Source: Amphritea japonica ATCC BAA-1530 (GTDB lineage: Bacteria; Pseudomonadota; Gammaproteobacteria; Pseudomonadales; Balneatricaceae). Taken from it: a stretch of DNA of 64,000 nt. Every line of letters starts with the position of its first letter. Within the stretch, counting starts at the first letter, position 1. Positions 44,206 to 54,087 of the stretch are shown piece after piece. The notes under the pieces are model-generated. The model saw only the letters and a list, made by a program, of their open reading frames with translations, did not search any database and was not told the DNA's origin. The stretch covers positions 806,001 through 870,000 of the forward strand of contig NZ_AP014545.1 of the NCBI RefSeq assembly GCF_016592435.1. Direction: 5' to 3'. Made by a program: the position numbers and the translations under genes.

Positions 44206-45036
44206 CTAGTTTTTAACAAAAAGAAGCGGGTCTACTCGGGTGTTATTCAGACTAACACTCCAATGGAGGTGAGGGCCTGTTACCCGTCCAGTTTTGCCGA
44301 TCGCGCCGATACGGTCGCCGGTATTGAGCTGGTCACCGATTTTTACATCAATTTTGCTCATATGGCAGTACATCGTTGTCAGCCCGAAACCATGATCAAG
44401 AATGACGGTGTTACCATTAAAGAAATACTCCCCTACGGCGACGACTTTGCCAGCAGAAGGGGCACTAATATCCCCGCCTTGTCCGCCGGCTATATCCAGA
44501 CCACTATGGGGATTACGGGGCTGGTCATTGAAAAAACGTTTGAGCCCGAAGGGGCTGCTGAATCGCCCGCTTGCGGGCAGAACAAAGTCCAGACCATTAA
44601 TCGCAGGTGAAGACCAGCTTTTGAACGCTGCGACCATCTCGTCCTTTTCCCGCTTATACCGTTCCAGATCCTGTTTGTTTGGGTTTACATGACGTTTGTT
44701 GGTGACTGTCAGTCTCTGCTCTTTGTAAGCTTTATCTTGTATACGAAAGGGAAAGCGCTGGCCATTGGCTTTCATGAGTTGCTCATCAGTCGCTTTGGCT
44801 GACAGCGGGATACCGATTACAGCGAGCCACGGGGATTGTTGTGCATATACTGTATCCTGACTCGACAGAACCATCACGCGATTACTGCGATACCAGGCTG
44901 AGGGAGCCGCCTCTGTGTTAAGACCGATAAGCGGAATCAAAGCGATGCCGCCGGGTACCCGGGATTCTTCCGGAAGCTCAAAAGCAAAGATGTTAATGCT
45001 GAAAATCAGACTGAATACTAAGCTGACGAAGCGCAT
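44206..45036 (-). CDS. Periplasmic M23 family metallopeptidase
   Basis: A 276-residue exported protein. A signal peptide (MRFVSLVFSLIFSINIFA) precedes a beta-rich region, and the C-terminal M23/LytM domain (about 150-275) has the zinc ligands in NPHSGLDIAGG (His-x3-Asp) and in GPHLHWSVSLN (HxH). It would cut peptide cross-links in murein, or act as a NlpD/EnvC-type activator without catalysis. The zinc motifs look intact, so hydrolysis is likely. Its start is nine bases after the xseA stop, on the same strand. Confidence 0.88.
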   Translation of the reverse strand: MRFVSLVFSLIFSINIFAFELPEESRVPGGIALIPLIGLNTEAAPSAWYRSNRVMVLSSQDTVYAQQSPWLAVIGIPLSAKATDEQLMKANGQRFPFRIQDKAYKEQRLTVTNKRHVNPNKQDLERYKREKDEMVAAFKSWSSPAINGLDFVLPASGRFSSPFGLKRFFNDQPRNPHSGLDIAGGQGGDISAPSAGKVVAVGEYFFNGNTVILDHGFGLTTMYCHMSKIDVKIGDQLNTGDRIGAIGKTGRVTGPHLHWSVSLNNTRVDPLLFVKN

Positions 45037-45045
45037 GGGGTTTCC

Positions 45046-46425
45046 TTAGTCCATTATTATTTCTGTCACCCGGCTAACAAAGCGACCATTGCTTAGTCGG
45101 GTTTCAACACTGTCTTCGGACGAAAGCTGGGTAATATCTTGTACTACTTTGCCTTGCTGATCCTGAACAATAGCGTAACCCCTGTCGAGTGTTGCCAGCG
45201 GGCTGACGCTGTTAAGTGTTGCCGCCATACCAGACAGTCTGAGGCGGTTCTGTTTCAGAGCCGATTGGATCAGTGTGAGCATCCGTTGTTCTAACTCTGT
45301 TGTTCTCTGTTTAGCGGTTTCAATGCGAGAAGTCGGTATGCAGCGTATATAACGCTGTTGAATACTATTGAGACGTACGCGTTGTTGTAAGACGGAGGTT
45401 TTGACTGCTCTTTGCATTCGCAGTTCCAAATCATCCAACTTTTGTGCCTGCTCTTTTAATTTGTCGCCGGGATGGCGGAGCATGGCGCGCGTCCATTCTA
45501 CTTTTTGTAAGCGCTGAGCCTGGCTTCGATGCCAGGCCTGTTCGAGTCGCTGCTGAAGCTGATTCAGGCGTTGTAGTATTTGCTGCTGGTCTGGGCTGAG
45601 AAGTTCTGCAGCTGCAGAGGGTGTAGCTGCTCTCAGGTCGGCGACAAAATCGGCGATAGATACATCGACTTCATGGCCGACAGCGCTGATGATAGGAATT
45701 TCACTGTTATAGATGCTCTGGGCGACTATCTCTTCGTTAAAAGGCCATAAATCTTCCAGAGAACCGCCACCACGACCGACAATCAAAACGTCGCAGCGAC
45801 CATCTTCATTGGCCAGACGAATCGCATCAGCAATCTGTCCGGCGGCTTCAGTACCTTGCACAGCAGTAGGGAATAACGTAACGGGCAGTGAGGGAAATCG
45901 TCGTTTCAAAACGGTTAGAATATCGTGGACTGCGGCACCGGTGGCGGATGTAATAATGCCAAGGTGCCGGGGTGTATCTGGAATAGTTTTTTTGACGGCA
46001 GAGTCAAACAGACCTTGCTGCTGGAGCTTGTATTTCAGTGCTTCGTAGGCTTTTTGAAGGGAGCCAACGCCACCGTCTTCCATGAAGTCACAGATCAGCT
46101 GATAATCACCCCTCCCGGGGTAGAGACTTACTTTGGCCCGGACGATGACCTGGTCACCATTTTTGGGTTGGTATTTCAGGTATTGGTTACGATTGCGAAA
46201 CATGGCGCAGCGTACCTGGGCATCACGGTCTTTCAGGGTGAAGTACCAGTGTCCAGAACTGGGGCGGACGACATTCGATAGCTCACCTTCTACATGAATG
46301 GTGAGAAAAGAACTTTCTAACAGTGATTTAACCTGTCGATTAAGTTCACTGACGCTAAGTGCTTTATTGTCCGGTCTGTGAACGGCCATGTTTTGGGGCT
46401 TTGAGTAGGATTGCATAGAGAGCAT
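45046..46425 (-). CDS. xseA: Exodeoxyribonuclease VII large subunit
   Basis: A 459-residue enzyme that forms acid-soluble oligonucleotides from single-stranded DNA together with XseB. The N-terminal OB-fold begins around ALSVSELNRQVKSLLESSF, and the catalytic domain has GVGSLQKAYEALK, HLGIITSATGAAVHDIL and LIVGRGGGSLEDLWPFN, plus ISAVGHEVDVSIADFVADLR. A long coiled coil (about 290-400) follows. The first of several nearby ATGs is used; none has a clear Shine-Dalgarno. It is divergent from guaB across 145 bases. Confidence 0.95.
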   Translation of the reverse strand: MLSMQSYSKPQNMAVHRPDNKALSVSELNRQVKSLLESSFLTIHVEGELSNVVRPSSGHWYFTLKDRDAQVRCAMFRNRNQYLKYQPKNGDQVIVRAKVSLYPGRGDYQLICDFMEDGGVGSLQKAYEALKYKLQQQGLFDSAVKKTIPDTPRHLGIITSATGAAVHDILTVLKRRFPSLPVTLFPTAVQGTEAAGQIADAIRLANEDGRCDVLIVGRGGGSLEDLWPFNEEIVAQSIYNSEIPIISAVGHEVDVSIADFVADLRAATPSAAAELLSPDQQQILQRLNQLQQRLEQAWHRSQAQRLQKVEWTRAMLRHPGDKLKEQAQKLDDLELRMQRAVKTSVLQQRVRLNSIQQRYIRCIPTSRIETAKQRTTELEQRMLTLIQSALKQNRLRLSGMAATLNSVSPLATLDRGYAIVQDQQGKVVQDITQLSSEDSVETRLSNGRFVSRVTEIIMD

Positions 46426-46500
46426 ATTAAACTAACCGATCATCGCTTTGTAACCTGCGCCAGGCATAATTTAGAAAATGATTAAACTTGTGCATTTTGA

Positions 46501-46529
46501 TTGTCGATAGTTCGACAAAAGGCTATAAT
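46501..46529 (+). promoter_or_regulatory. guaB promoter with a dyad over the -35
   Basis: TTGTCG (46501-46506) and TATAAT (46524-46529) are spaced by 17 bases, 42 bases before guaB. A perfect 7-base inverted repeat TTGTCGA-TAGT-TCGACAA (46501-46518) overlaps the -35 and most of the spacer. Confidence 0.7.
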
Positions 46530-46570
46530 CCCGCGTCTTATTTTTTTAGACATTACAGGCAGTCTCACAC

Positions 46571-48040
46571 ATGTTACGAATCGCTGAAGAAGCCCTTACT
46601 TTTGACGATGTTCTACTGGTTCCCGGTTACTCCGAGGTCTTACCTAAAGACGTATCGCTGAAGACACGCCTGACTAAAGGCATCGAGTTAAACATCCCTC
46701 TGGTCTCCGCTGCAATGGATACGGTTACTGAATCCGGCCTGGCTATCGCTATGGCTCAGGAAGGTGGTATCGGTATTATCCACAAGAATCTGACCATCGA
46801 GCAGCAGGCTGAGCAGGTTCGCCTGGTGAAGAAGTATGAAGCCGGCGTTGTCAGTGATCCAGTTACCTGCAGTCCTGATATGTCAGTAGGTGAATTGAAC
46901 GCCCTGTCGACACGCCTTGGCTTTTCGGGTTTTCCTGTGATTGATAATGGTGACCTGGTGGGTATTGTGACCGGCCGAGATGCACGTTTCGAGAAGAAAC
47001 TTGATGCGTCAGTTGCCTCTATCATGACCCCTAAAGAACGCCTGGTGACAGTCGTTGAAGGTGCTGATCCTGATGATGTGCGTAATCTTCTGCGTAAACA
47101 CCGTATAGAGAAGATTCTGGTCGTTGATGATGCGTTTCGTCTGCGTGGTATGATGACCGTAAAAGATATGAACAAAGCTTCGACTCATCCTATCGCGGCC
47201 AAAGACAGTAAAGGTCAGCTGCTGGTTGGAGCCGCCGTTGGTACCGGTGCTGAAACGGCAGAACGTGTTGATGCCCTGGTTAAAGCCGGTGTCGATGTGA
47301 TTATTGTTGATACCGCTCACGGCCATTCGAAAGGTGTTATCGATCGTGTTGCCTGGGTGAAATCAACCTACCCTGATGTACAGGTTATTGGTGGTAATAT
47401 TGCTACTGCGGATGCAGCGATTGCGCTGGCTGAAGCCGGTGCTGATGGTGTTAAAGTCGGTATTGGTCCGGGTTCTATCTGTACTACCCGTATCGTTGCT
47501 GGTGTTGGTGTGCCACAAATTAGTGCTGTTGCAAATGTTGCAACGGCTTTGGAAAAATATGGTGTGCCTTGTATCGCTGATGGTGGTGTACGTTTTTCCG
47601 GAGACCTGTCGAAAGCAATTGTTGCCGGTGCTTCAGCGGTTATGATTGGCTCAATGCTGGCGGGTACCGATGAGGCGCCGGGCGAAGTTGAACTATTCCA
47701 GGGCCGTGCGTATAAGTCTTATCGTGGTATGGGGTCTCTGGGTGCGATGGCCCAAAGTTCTGGTTCATCTGACCGTTACTTCCAGGATGCCTCTCAGGGT
47801 GCCGAGAAGTTGGTGCCGGAAGGTATTGAAGGTCGTGTTGCCTGTAAAGGGCCGATGGCTGGTGTTGTTCATCAGTTAGTTGGTGGCCTGCGTTCCTCAA
47901 TGGGTTATACCGGTAGCGCAGATATAACGACTATGCGTACCGTGCCTGAATTTGTTCGCATCACGAGTGCGGGAATGGCAGAAAGCCATGTGCATGATGT
48001 CAGCATTACAAAAGAAGCGCCTAACTATCGCGTTGGGTAA
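46571..48040 (+). CDS. guaB: Inosine-5'-monophosphate dehydrogenase
   Basis: A 489-residue enzyme oxidising IMP to XMP, first committed step to GMP. The TIM barrel begins [18 protein letters not shown] pair of CBS domains is inserted at about residues 95-205 ([28 protein letters not shown]). The catalytic Cys loop is [17 protein letters not shown] (about residue 305), and the flap region contains [10 protein letters not shown] and the phosphate site [12 protein letters not shown]. Length normal. A terminator-like hairpin separates it from guaA. Confidence 0.97.
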   Translation: MLRIAEEALTFDDVLLVPGYSEVLPKDVSLKTRLTKGIELNIPLVSAAMDTVTESGLAIAMAQEGGIGIIHKNLTIEQQAEQVRLVKKYEAGVVSDPVTCSPDMSVGELNALSTRLGFSGFPVIDNGDLVGIVTGRDARFEKKLDASVASIMTPKERLVTVVEGADPDDVRNLLRKHRIEKILVVDDAFRLRGMMTVKDMNKASTHPIAAKDSKGQLLVGAAVGTGAETAERVDALVKAGVDVIIVDTAHGHSKGVIDRVAWVKSTYPDVQVIGGNIATADAAIALAEAGADGVKVGIGPGSICTTRIVAGVGVPQISAVANVATALEKYGVPCIADGGVRFSGDLSKAIVAGASAVMIGSMLAGTDEAPGEVELFQGRAYKSYRGMGSLGAMAQSSGSSDRYFQDASQGAEKLVPEGIEGRVACKGPMAGVVHQLVGGLRSSMGYTGSADITTMRTVPEFVRITSAGMAESHVHDVSITKEAPNYRVG

Positions 48041-48063
48041 TTGCTGCTTAATAGATAAAACAG

Positions 48064-48099
48064 GTGGGATGGCTTCGGCCCTTCCACTTTTTCTTTTTT
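48064..48099 (+). terminator. Terminator-like hairpin between guaB and guaA
   Basis: GTGGGATGGC pairs with GCCCTTCCAC around a TTCG tetraloop (one mismatch, one G-T pair), then a T-rich run TTTTTCTTTTTT. It should end a share of guaB transcripts. Confidence 0.72.
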
Positions 48100-48171
48100 A
48101 ACACGCTGCTAAAACAGCCGATCGCCAGGAAAGCCTGAACGGGTATTGGCGATGATTTCGGAGTCATCGAA

Positions 48172-49752
48172 ATGTCACAAGATATTCATGCTCAACGAAT
48201 TCTGATTTTGGATTTCGGTTCTCAATATACTCAACTGATTGCGCGTCGTGTACGTGAGATCGGAGTGTACTGTGAGATACACCCATGGGATATGGAAGAA
48301 TCAGCGATACGCGAATTCAATCCTAAGGGTATTGTTCTGGCGGGCGGGCCTGAGTCCGTTACCGAAGGCGACTCTCCTCGCGCACCTGAGGTTGTGTTTG
48401 ATTTAGGTATTCCGTTGCTGGGTATCTGTTACGGCATGCAGACGATGGCCGAACAGTTGGGCGGTAGCGTTGTCAGCTCTGATCTGCGTGAATTTGGTTA
48501 TGCGAAGGTACGTTTGGAAGATAGTCCAAGCCGCTTATTAGAAGGGATTGAAGACCATATCGCGAACAATGGCTCTCTGTTGCTAGATGTTTGGATGAGT
48601 CATGGTGATAAGGTTGGTACGCTACCTGAAGGGTTTAGTGTTATTGCCAGTACCGAAAGTGCACCGGTTGCTGCGATGTGTGACCCGGTTAAGAACTACT
48701 ACGGTGTGCAGTTCCACCCAGAAGTAACTCATACGAAGCAGGGCGGTCGAATTTTATCCCGTTTTGTTTTGGAAATCTGTGAGTGTGAAGCGCTGTGGAA
48801 TCCTGCCAATATTATTACTGACCTGATTGAGAAAGTACGTAGCCAGGTCGGAGATCAGAAAGTATTGCTGGGCCTGTCCGGTGGTGTTGACTCATCAGTA
48901 GTTGCTGCGTTGTTGCATAAAGCGATTGGTAGCCAGTTAACCTGCGTCTTTGTTGATAACGGGCTGTTGCGAAAGAATGAAGGCGATCAGGTTATGGACA
49001 TGTTCGCTAAGAACATGGGTGTAACTGTGATCCGTTCCGAGTCTGAGGAGCTGTTCCTGGGACGGCTGCTGGGTGAAAGTGACCCGGAAGCAAAGCGTAA
49101 AATTATCGGTAACACCTTTATCGAAGTGTTCGATGAAGAAGCGACGAAGCTTAAGGATGTTAACTTCCTGGCGCAGGGAACTATCTATCCTGACGTTATT
49201 GAATCGGCTGCAGCTAAAACGGGTAAGGCACACGTAATCAAATCTCACCATAACGTTGGCGGTTTGCCAGACGATATGAAGATGGATCTGGTAGAGCCAC
49301 TGCGCGAACTGTTTAAAGATGAAGTACGTAAAATAGGTCTGGAACTGGGTCTGCCATATGACATGGTGTATCGTCATCCATTCCCGGGTCCAGGTCTGGG
49401 CGTGCGTATTCTGGGTGAAGTGAAGAAGGCCTATGCTGATATATTGCGTGAAGCGGATGCGATCTTCTTAGAAGAATTACATCGTGCCGATTGGTATCAT
49501 AAAACCAGCCAGTCTTTCGCTGTATTCCTGCCGGTTAAATCGGTAGGTGTGGTGGGTGACGGTCGTCGCTACGAATATGTTATTGCACTGCGTGCAGTTG
49601 AAACGATCGATTTTATGACCGCTCGCTGGGCTCACCTGCCATACGAGCTGCTGGAAACAGTATCTGGCCGTATTATTAATGAGATTCCTCAGGTTTCCCG
49701 GGTAACTTATGACGTGAGTTCTAAGCCGCCAGCAACGATTGAGTGGGAATAA
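48172..49752 (+). CDS. guaA: GMP synthase (glutamine-hydrolysing)
   Basis: A 526-residue two-domain enzyme turning XMP to GMP. The N-terminal glutamine amidotransferase (1-200) has the nucleophile Cys in [17 protein letters not shown] and the His-Glu pair in [10 protein letters not shown]. The ATP pyrophosphatase domain has the PP-loop [19 protein letters not shown] (about 230-250). The C-terminal dimerisation domain ends PPATIEWE, the usual end. No change relative to relatives is seen. It follows guaB. Confidence 0.97.
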   Translation: MSQDIHAQRILILDFGSQYTQLIARRVREIGVYCEIHPWDMEESAIREFNPKGIVLAGGPESVTEGDSPRAPEVVFDLGIPLLGICYGMQTMAEQLGGSVVSSDLREFGYAKVRLEDSPSRLLEGIEDHIANNGSLLLDVWMSHGDKVGTLPEGFSVIASTESAPVAAMCDPVKNYYGVQFHPEVTHTKQGGRILSRFVLEICECEALWNPANIITDLIEKVRSQVGDQKVLLGLSGGVDSSVVAALLHKAIGSQLTCVFVDNGLLRKNEGDQVMDMFAKNMGVTVIRSESEELFLGRLLGESDPEAKRKIIGNTFIEVFDEEATKLKDVNFLAQGTIYPDVIESAAAKTGKAHVIKSHHNVGGLPDDMKMDLVEPLRELFKDEVRKIGLELGLPYDMVYRHPFPGPGLGVRILGEVKKAYADILREADAIFLEELHRADWYHKTSQSFAVFLPVKSVGVVGDGRRYEYVIALRAVETIDFMTARWAHLPYELLETVSGRIINEIPQVSRVTYDVSSKPPATIEWE

Positions 49753-49753
49753 A

Positions 49754-49829
49754 TACGTAGATTAAAATCGATAAAGCCCGCTTCTGCGGGCTTTTTGTTA
49801 TATTGAGACTTATGACTAAATAAGGTGAT
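49754..49829 (+). repeat. Left copy of ~76-bp direct repeat (guaA terminator plus tadA-start stub)
   Basis: This copy matches 52376-52451 with 8 differences in 76 positions; 29 bases (49788-49816) are identical. It holds the guaA terminator and an ATG-ACT-AAA-TAA, which is the tadA start with a stop at codon 4. It looks like the old tadA 5' end left in place. Confidence 0.85.
49773..49796 (+). terminator. guaA terminator
   Basis: GCCCGC / GCGGGC with loop TTCT and a TTTTT run. Confidence 0.9.
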
Positions 49830-50220
49830 ATGGTTCTACCTACTCAATCAAATCGATGACTAGATTGGCAAGTAAGTACATACTAAATTGTCACGATTTT
49901 ATACTCTCTAAATTTGAGTTTTTTCGCGAGGTGATGGTAGGGCATGATTGAGAAAGATTGGAGTGCATGAAAAATCTTTATGCGAATAGTAATAATAAGT
50001 GCTGTTCGATAATGGTATAGAAGTTCGCTGAAATAGAAAGTCAGGGCGCGGTTTTGATGAAGAATGAAACTGAAACGGGATAACTCGAAGTGCAGATGAT
50101 TGAAGAAGAAAAACTTGAACATCTAAAAACGTTTAGGAGTATTAAGTTAATGTGCAAGGGATCTGGTTTTATGGTTCGAGTGTTTAAAGGCATTTTAGCA
50201 GAAGGTAGGAAGTAGAGGAC
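49830..50220. other. AT-rich 5' flank of the acyltransferase insert
   Basis: No gene is recognised in these 391 bases. They sit inside the accessory insert, upstream of the first acyltransferase gene, and probably contain its promoter. No integrase, IS end or tRNA fragment is evident. Confidence 0.45.
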
Positions 50221-51198
50221 GTGATTGAAAACCTTCAGGTGCTTAGGGCATTCGCCGCAATTAATGTCGTTTTTTTTCACATAATAGGCACAGCACAAAG
50301 CTATGGTAAACCGACACATTTTTTTAGCGCATTAGAAGGCTGGGGCGCAAATGGAGTAGATGTTTTTTTTGTAATATCGGGATTTATGATGTTACACACA
50401 CAGATGAAAAGAAAGCGAAGTGTGGGAGCGTTTTATAAATCTCGCCTAATTCGAATTCTTCCTGCGTACTGGTTACTTACAACTGTAGTGATAATAGCGT
50501 TCCTTGTCGCCCCAAATGCTTTTAGAGAGTTAGTAGTATCAGCTGAAAGGGCTTTGGCGTCTTACTTATTCGTTTCCAGTCTATTTACTGGGGAGACTCC
50601 AATTGTTTTGGTAGGGTGGACGTTAGAGTGGGAAATGCTTTTTTATGCTGTGTTTGGGGCGGCTCTGTTATTTGATACTTGGAAGAAAATGTATTTTTTT
50701 GTGTTCCTTTTGCTAGGGCTTGTTTCTTTTGCTTCCTCTCAACTGATAGTTTTTGAGTTTTTTGCTGGGATGTTAGTTGCGTATATATTCAACAATAAAG
50801 CGTTAGGTACTAGTTTCGGCGTGTTGTGTTTACTTGTAGGAGCGATGTTGCTGCTCTTAACATTAAATCAAAATATTAGGCAGCTTGAATTAGTGAGAGA
50901 ATTGGTTTGGGGGGTGCCTTCTTTTTTAATCGTGCTAGGTGCGGTGCATGCGAAACAGGTTTTTCATCCTGTTGTTCGTTATTTAGGAGATGCTTCTTAC
51001 AGTATCTATCTGGTACAGATACTCGCTCTTCCAGTGTTCTATAAGTTGGCGAGTGTCATTAATTTTGATATTAATAATGATATATTATCTTTGATGTGTC
51101 TTGTCGGCAGTGTTCTTGCTGGTATAGGTATGTACGCATTTTTTGAGAAGCCTGCTACTAATTTTCTTAGCCGAAAATTTGTAGCATATTCTAAATGA
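50221..51198 (+). CDS. Acyltransferase family 3 membrane protein (ExoZ/OatA-like)
   Basis: A 325-residue protein with about ten spans. It opens MIENLQVLRAFAAINVVFFH, the family motif that bears the catalytic His, then GANGVDVFFVISGFMML and GAFYKSRLIRILPAYWLL, the signature Arg-Arg-loop. Such enzymes O-acylate surface polysaccharides, LPS or exopolysaccharide. A GTG start at 50221 is preceded by AGAGGA. It lies in the insert between guaA and tadA; its base composition looks more AT-rich than its neighbours. Acceptor unknown. Confidence 0.85.
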   Translation: MIENLQVLRAFAAINVVFFHIIGTAQSYGKPTHFFSALEGWGANGVDVFFVISGFMMLHTQMKRKRSVGAFYKSRLIRILPAYWLLTTVVIIAFLVAPNAFRELVVSAERALASYLFVSSLFTGETPIVLVGWTLEWEMLFYAVFGAALLFDTWKKMYFFVFLLLGLVSFASSQLIVFEFFAGMLVAYIFNNKALGTSFGVLCLLVGAMLLLLTLNQNIRQLELVRELVWGVPSFLIVLGAVHAKQVFHPVVRYLGDASYSIYLVQILALPVFYKLASVINFDINNDILSLMCLVGSVLAGIGMYAFFEKPATNFLSRKFVAYSK

Positions 51199-51243
51199 AT
51201 GGCTCGCTTCGCTCCTTTAAACGAAAAAACTGAACGTTGAGAA

Positions 51244-52281
51244 ATGAATAAAATAAATTGCTTTGACGAAGTGCGTTTTCTTTTGGCTTTTATAGTATTG
51301 ATTGCACATACTTCTGTCCTGGCAAGTGCCGAGCAGCTGGACTGGATAACTCAATACTTTGACTCTGGTTTTGCGGTGAAAGGCTTTTTTGCAATTAGCG
51401 GTTATTTGGTTACGAAGAGCTATTTTTCAAGTGCTAATTGGTTGGAGTATCTAGAGAAAAGAGTTAGAAGAATTTACCCTGCATATGTAGCAGTTATTAT
51501 CTACTGCCTTGTTGTTGGTGCTATCACTAGTACTATGCAAATAGATGAGTTTATGACGAGCCTCGAAAGTGTCAAATATGCTGTATCTAATCTCATGTTT
51601 CTAAATTTTCTACAACCCTCGTTACCAGGTGCATTGCTAGATAATAAAATGCAGGCATTGAATGGCTCACTATGGACAATTAAAGTTGAAGTGATGCTGT
51701 ATTTTATAGTGCCAATTTTATGCTTTATGTATGTTCGCTTAGGTAAAGCACAGGGCTTCATAATAGCGCTAGTTGTTGGAATTGCTTGGTTTGTGTTTTT
51801 TTCCGATTATTTTGACCATCCGATGAGCTCTGTTTTAGTAAACCAATTTCCGGGACAGCTTCCTTATTTCGCATTGGGTAGTGTGCTGGGGTTTGTCAAA
51901 TTTAGACCATTTCATGTGTTTGCGATTCTTGTGTTTTCGTTGATTTATTACGCGGGCTTTAAGTCACAGCTAGATAGCCGCAGTTCTGAAATTATCAATA
52001 TGATTGTGTACCCTTTGTTTGTAGTTGCAATTGCAAATACGAGTTTGCTTGCCGTTGGTGTTGGGAAATTTGGTGATTTATCTTATGGTATCTATCTTTA
52101 TCATTTTCCTACTATTCAGTTGCTTGAACATCTAGGGCTTTATGACAGGAACCCTTATATTGGTTTGTTGTGTAGTATCGTATTGACTGTACTAATGGCG
52201 TTTCTGTCATGGCACGTAATAGAAAAAAGGTATCTTAAGCGCACTTCGCACTATGTTAAAGCAGTTGGCGCGCCAGGCTAG
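51244..52281 (+). CDS. Acyltransferase family 3 membrane protein
   Basis: A 345-residue multi-span acyltransferase of the same family as its neighbour but only distantly alike. The N-terminal motif is NKINCFDEVRFLLAFIVLIA with the catalytic His in AHTSV, then GFAVKGFFAISGYLVTKSYF and YLEKRVRRIYPAYVAV. The late LSYGIYLYHFPTIQLLEHLG and SWHVIEKRYLKR are typical. It starts 45 bases after the first gene, so the two probably form an operon. An O-acetyl or acyl transfer to a cell-surface glycan is likely, target unknown. Confidence 0.85.
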   Translation: MNKINCFDEVRFLLAFIVLIAHTSVLASAEQLDWITQYFDSGFAVKGFFAISGYLVTKSYFSSANWLEYLEKRVRRIYPAYVAVIIYCLVVGAITSTMQIDEFMTSLESVKYAVSNLMFLNFLQPSLPGALLDNKMQALNGSLWTIKVEVMLYFIVPILCFMYVRLGKAQGFIIALVVGIAWFVFFSDYFDHPMSSVLVNQFPGQLPYFALGSVLGFVKFRPFHVFAILVFSLIYYAGFKSQLDSRSSEIINMIVYPLFVVAIANTSLLAVGVGKFGDLSYGIYLYHFPTIQLLEHLGLYDRNPYIGLLCSIVLTVLMAFLSWHVIEKRYLKRTSHYVKAVGAPG

Positions 52282-52375
52282 ATAACGATTCCTTGCCGAG
52301 TAGCGTGTAAGTAAGGATAGCTTCGATACTGGGTTTACAGTATGAATCAGTGTTGAGGAGGTTATATGAAATATA

Positions 52376-52451
52376 TACGTAGTTTAAAATTGAAAAAGCC
52401 TGCTTCTGTGGGCTTTTTGTTATATTGAGACTTATGACGAAAGAAGATGAT
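52376..52451 (+). repeat. Right copy of ~76-bp direct repeat (terminator plus intact tadA start)
   Basis: This is the partner of 49754-49829, offset by 2622 bases. It includes a terminator with two wobble pairs (GCCTGC / GTGGGC, 52398-52413) and the true tadA start. Confidence 0.85.
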
Positions 52452-52934
52452 GTTCGGTGGATGGAGCATGCGCTCAAGCTGGCACAGCAAGCAGCAGATG
52501 CTGATGAGGTGCCAGTGGGGGCTGTTGTAGTGCTGGATGATCAGGTGGTTGGTGAAGGCTTTAATAGACCGATCTCGGGTCATGATCCTACTGCCCATGC
52601 TGAGATTATGGCATTGCGTGATGCGGCTGGTCGATTGGGAAATTACCGTCTTAGTGGCGCCACGCTTTATGTCACCATTGAGCCCTGTGCTATGTGTGCC
52701 GGGGCCATTGTGCATGCCCGGATAGATCGGGTGGTGTTCGGTGCATCTGAGCCAAAGGCTGGTGTGGTGATAAGTAATGTGCAGTTGTTTGATCAGCGCT
52801 GGCTGAATCACTGGCCAGATTATGAGGCTGGAGTTTTGGCTGAACAATGCAGTGGTGTGATGAGTGCTTTTTTTCGTCGTCGTCGTGCTGAAAAGAAAGC
52901 CATAAGAAAAGCTGAAAAACCTTCATTAGGGTAG
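52434..52934 (+). CDS. tadA: tRNA-specific adenosine deaminase
   Basis: A 166-residue zinc deaminase converting A34 of tRNA-Arg to inosine. The zinc/proton-relay motif is DPTAHAEIMALRDAAG (His-Ala-Glu), and the two zinc cysteines are in IEPCAMCAGAIVHARI. The start at 52434 (MTKEDDVRWMEHALK) is standard; a TTG nine bases earlier lies in the duplicated segment. C-terminal end is charged. The gene normally follows guaA, from which it is here separated by the acyltransferase insert. Confidence 0.95.
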   Translation: MTKEDDVRWMEHALKLAQQAADADEVPVGAVVVLDDQVVGEGFNRPISGHDPTAHAEIMALRDAAGRLGNYRLSGATLYVTIEPCAMCAGAIVHARIDRVVFGASEPKAGVVISNVQLFDQRWLNHWPDYEAGVLAEQCSGVMSAFFRRRRAEKKAIRKAEKPSLG

Positions 52935-52979
52935 TTTTAAAACGAACCGTGATAGGTTGAGTCTATTTCCATTTATCTG

Positions 52980-53933
52980 TTATAGGGCGGAGTTAGCTTC
53001 CTGACTCGCCTCTTTTCGCGCCAGCAAAGTTCCATCTCCTTCGGTGCGTAATTTAATCCAGCGGTTCAGATCGGCCCACATTCGGTCAATATCTTTGCGT
53101 TCAGGCATTATCCCAGCATGTTTGAGTTCTATGGTCATCACCGGTATCTGTTTTACAAACCAGCCGTAATTACCGAGAGATCCAGGGTAGGTGCCCAGTT
53201 GTTTAAGGTGTAAAGGTCCAAGCTTTCGGGGTGGCGTGATGGTGCCGTCGTAATCCAGAATGCCGTGTGGGGCGTGAACCGAGACGATGATATCAGGATT
53301 GAATTCTTCTATAAGTTGATGGATTGCTTGTGTTTCAGGTTCGCTTAAAGGGCTTGTTCCCGGGTAGTATCGAGCCCTTTTTCTTGCATAAGTTTGCCAG
53401 TGCTTTAACGGATCGACTGATGTCTCAGCGGGTCTGAAATTACGATTGAGGTCTACCTTGTGGGCATTAACCCGGGTAGATTTTTTTTGTAGTAGACCGT
53501 CGGGGTTGGCGAGAGGCATAAAGTGCCAGTCATAATCACCGTTATGGCTTTCCCTGAGTTTTTCCAGCCATTTAAATGAGACGCTGACACTGGAATACTC
53601 ATCGCCATGGATGCCGCCGAGATAAAGAATACGGGGTGCCTTTTTTAGTTCAGGATTTGCGGGGAAGTGCTTTTCCAGTAGGGGCAGCTGCCGATTGGAA
53701 TAAAATCGGGGAGGGGAGAAGTTGGCTGTCAGACAGTCTTTGGTTGAAACGCTGCTGAGTTTATTGCCGATCTGATTGCAGATGGCCTTAATGTCTTTGT
53801 GCAATGGGGCAGGCTGGTTGTGTTTAACCTCTGATGCATAATAGCTGAGAGGGTCATCGGGTTCTGCCTGACAGATTGTCGTTATGCAGAGGCATAATAC
53901 GACAGTGAAAGTGTTTAGAAATCGTGGAAACAT
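52980..53933 (-). CDS. Exported M14-family zinc carboxypeptidase
   Basis: A 317-residue exported peptidase. The signal peptide MFPRFLNTFTVVLCLCITTI ends near CQA, and the M14 fold has the zinc ligands in LGGIHGDEYSS (His-x-x-Glu) and the later His in IIVSVHAPHGILDYDG. DLNRNF supplies substrate-binding Arg/Asn, and the general base Glu is in VMTIELKHAG. This resembles murein-peptide amidase MpaA. I use 53933 since it gives a normal-length signal peptide; an ATG at 53972 is an alternative. It sits between tadA and mltF. Confidence 0.85.
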   Translation of the reverse strand: MFPRFLNTFTVVLCLCITTICQAEPDDPLSYYASEVKHNQPAPLHKDIKAICNQIGNKLSSVSTKDCLTANFSPPRFYSNRQLPLLEKHFPANPELKKAPRILYLGGIHGDEYSSVSVSFKWLEKLRESHNGDYDWHFMPLANPDGLLQKKSTRVNAHKVDLNRNFRPAETSVDPLKHWQTYARKRARYYPGTSPLSEPETQAIHQLIEEFNPDIIVSVHAPHGILDYDGTITPPRKLGPLHLKQLGTYPGSLGNYGWFVKQIPVMTIELKHAGIMPERKDIDRMWADLNRWIKLRTEGDGTLLARKEASQEANSAL

Positions 53934-54087
53934 CAGGGAGAGTTTACTCAGCTGAATAATATAGATCTGCATTGTAAATTGCTTTTGCTGATATGTGGAG
54001 ATATGAAGTGATAATTAATATCAATCAAAGGGGTTCTTGTCTTTGATAGTTGTACTATTTAGGTCGAAAAGAAGTTATTCGCGACTT

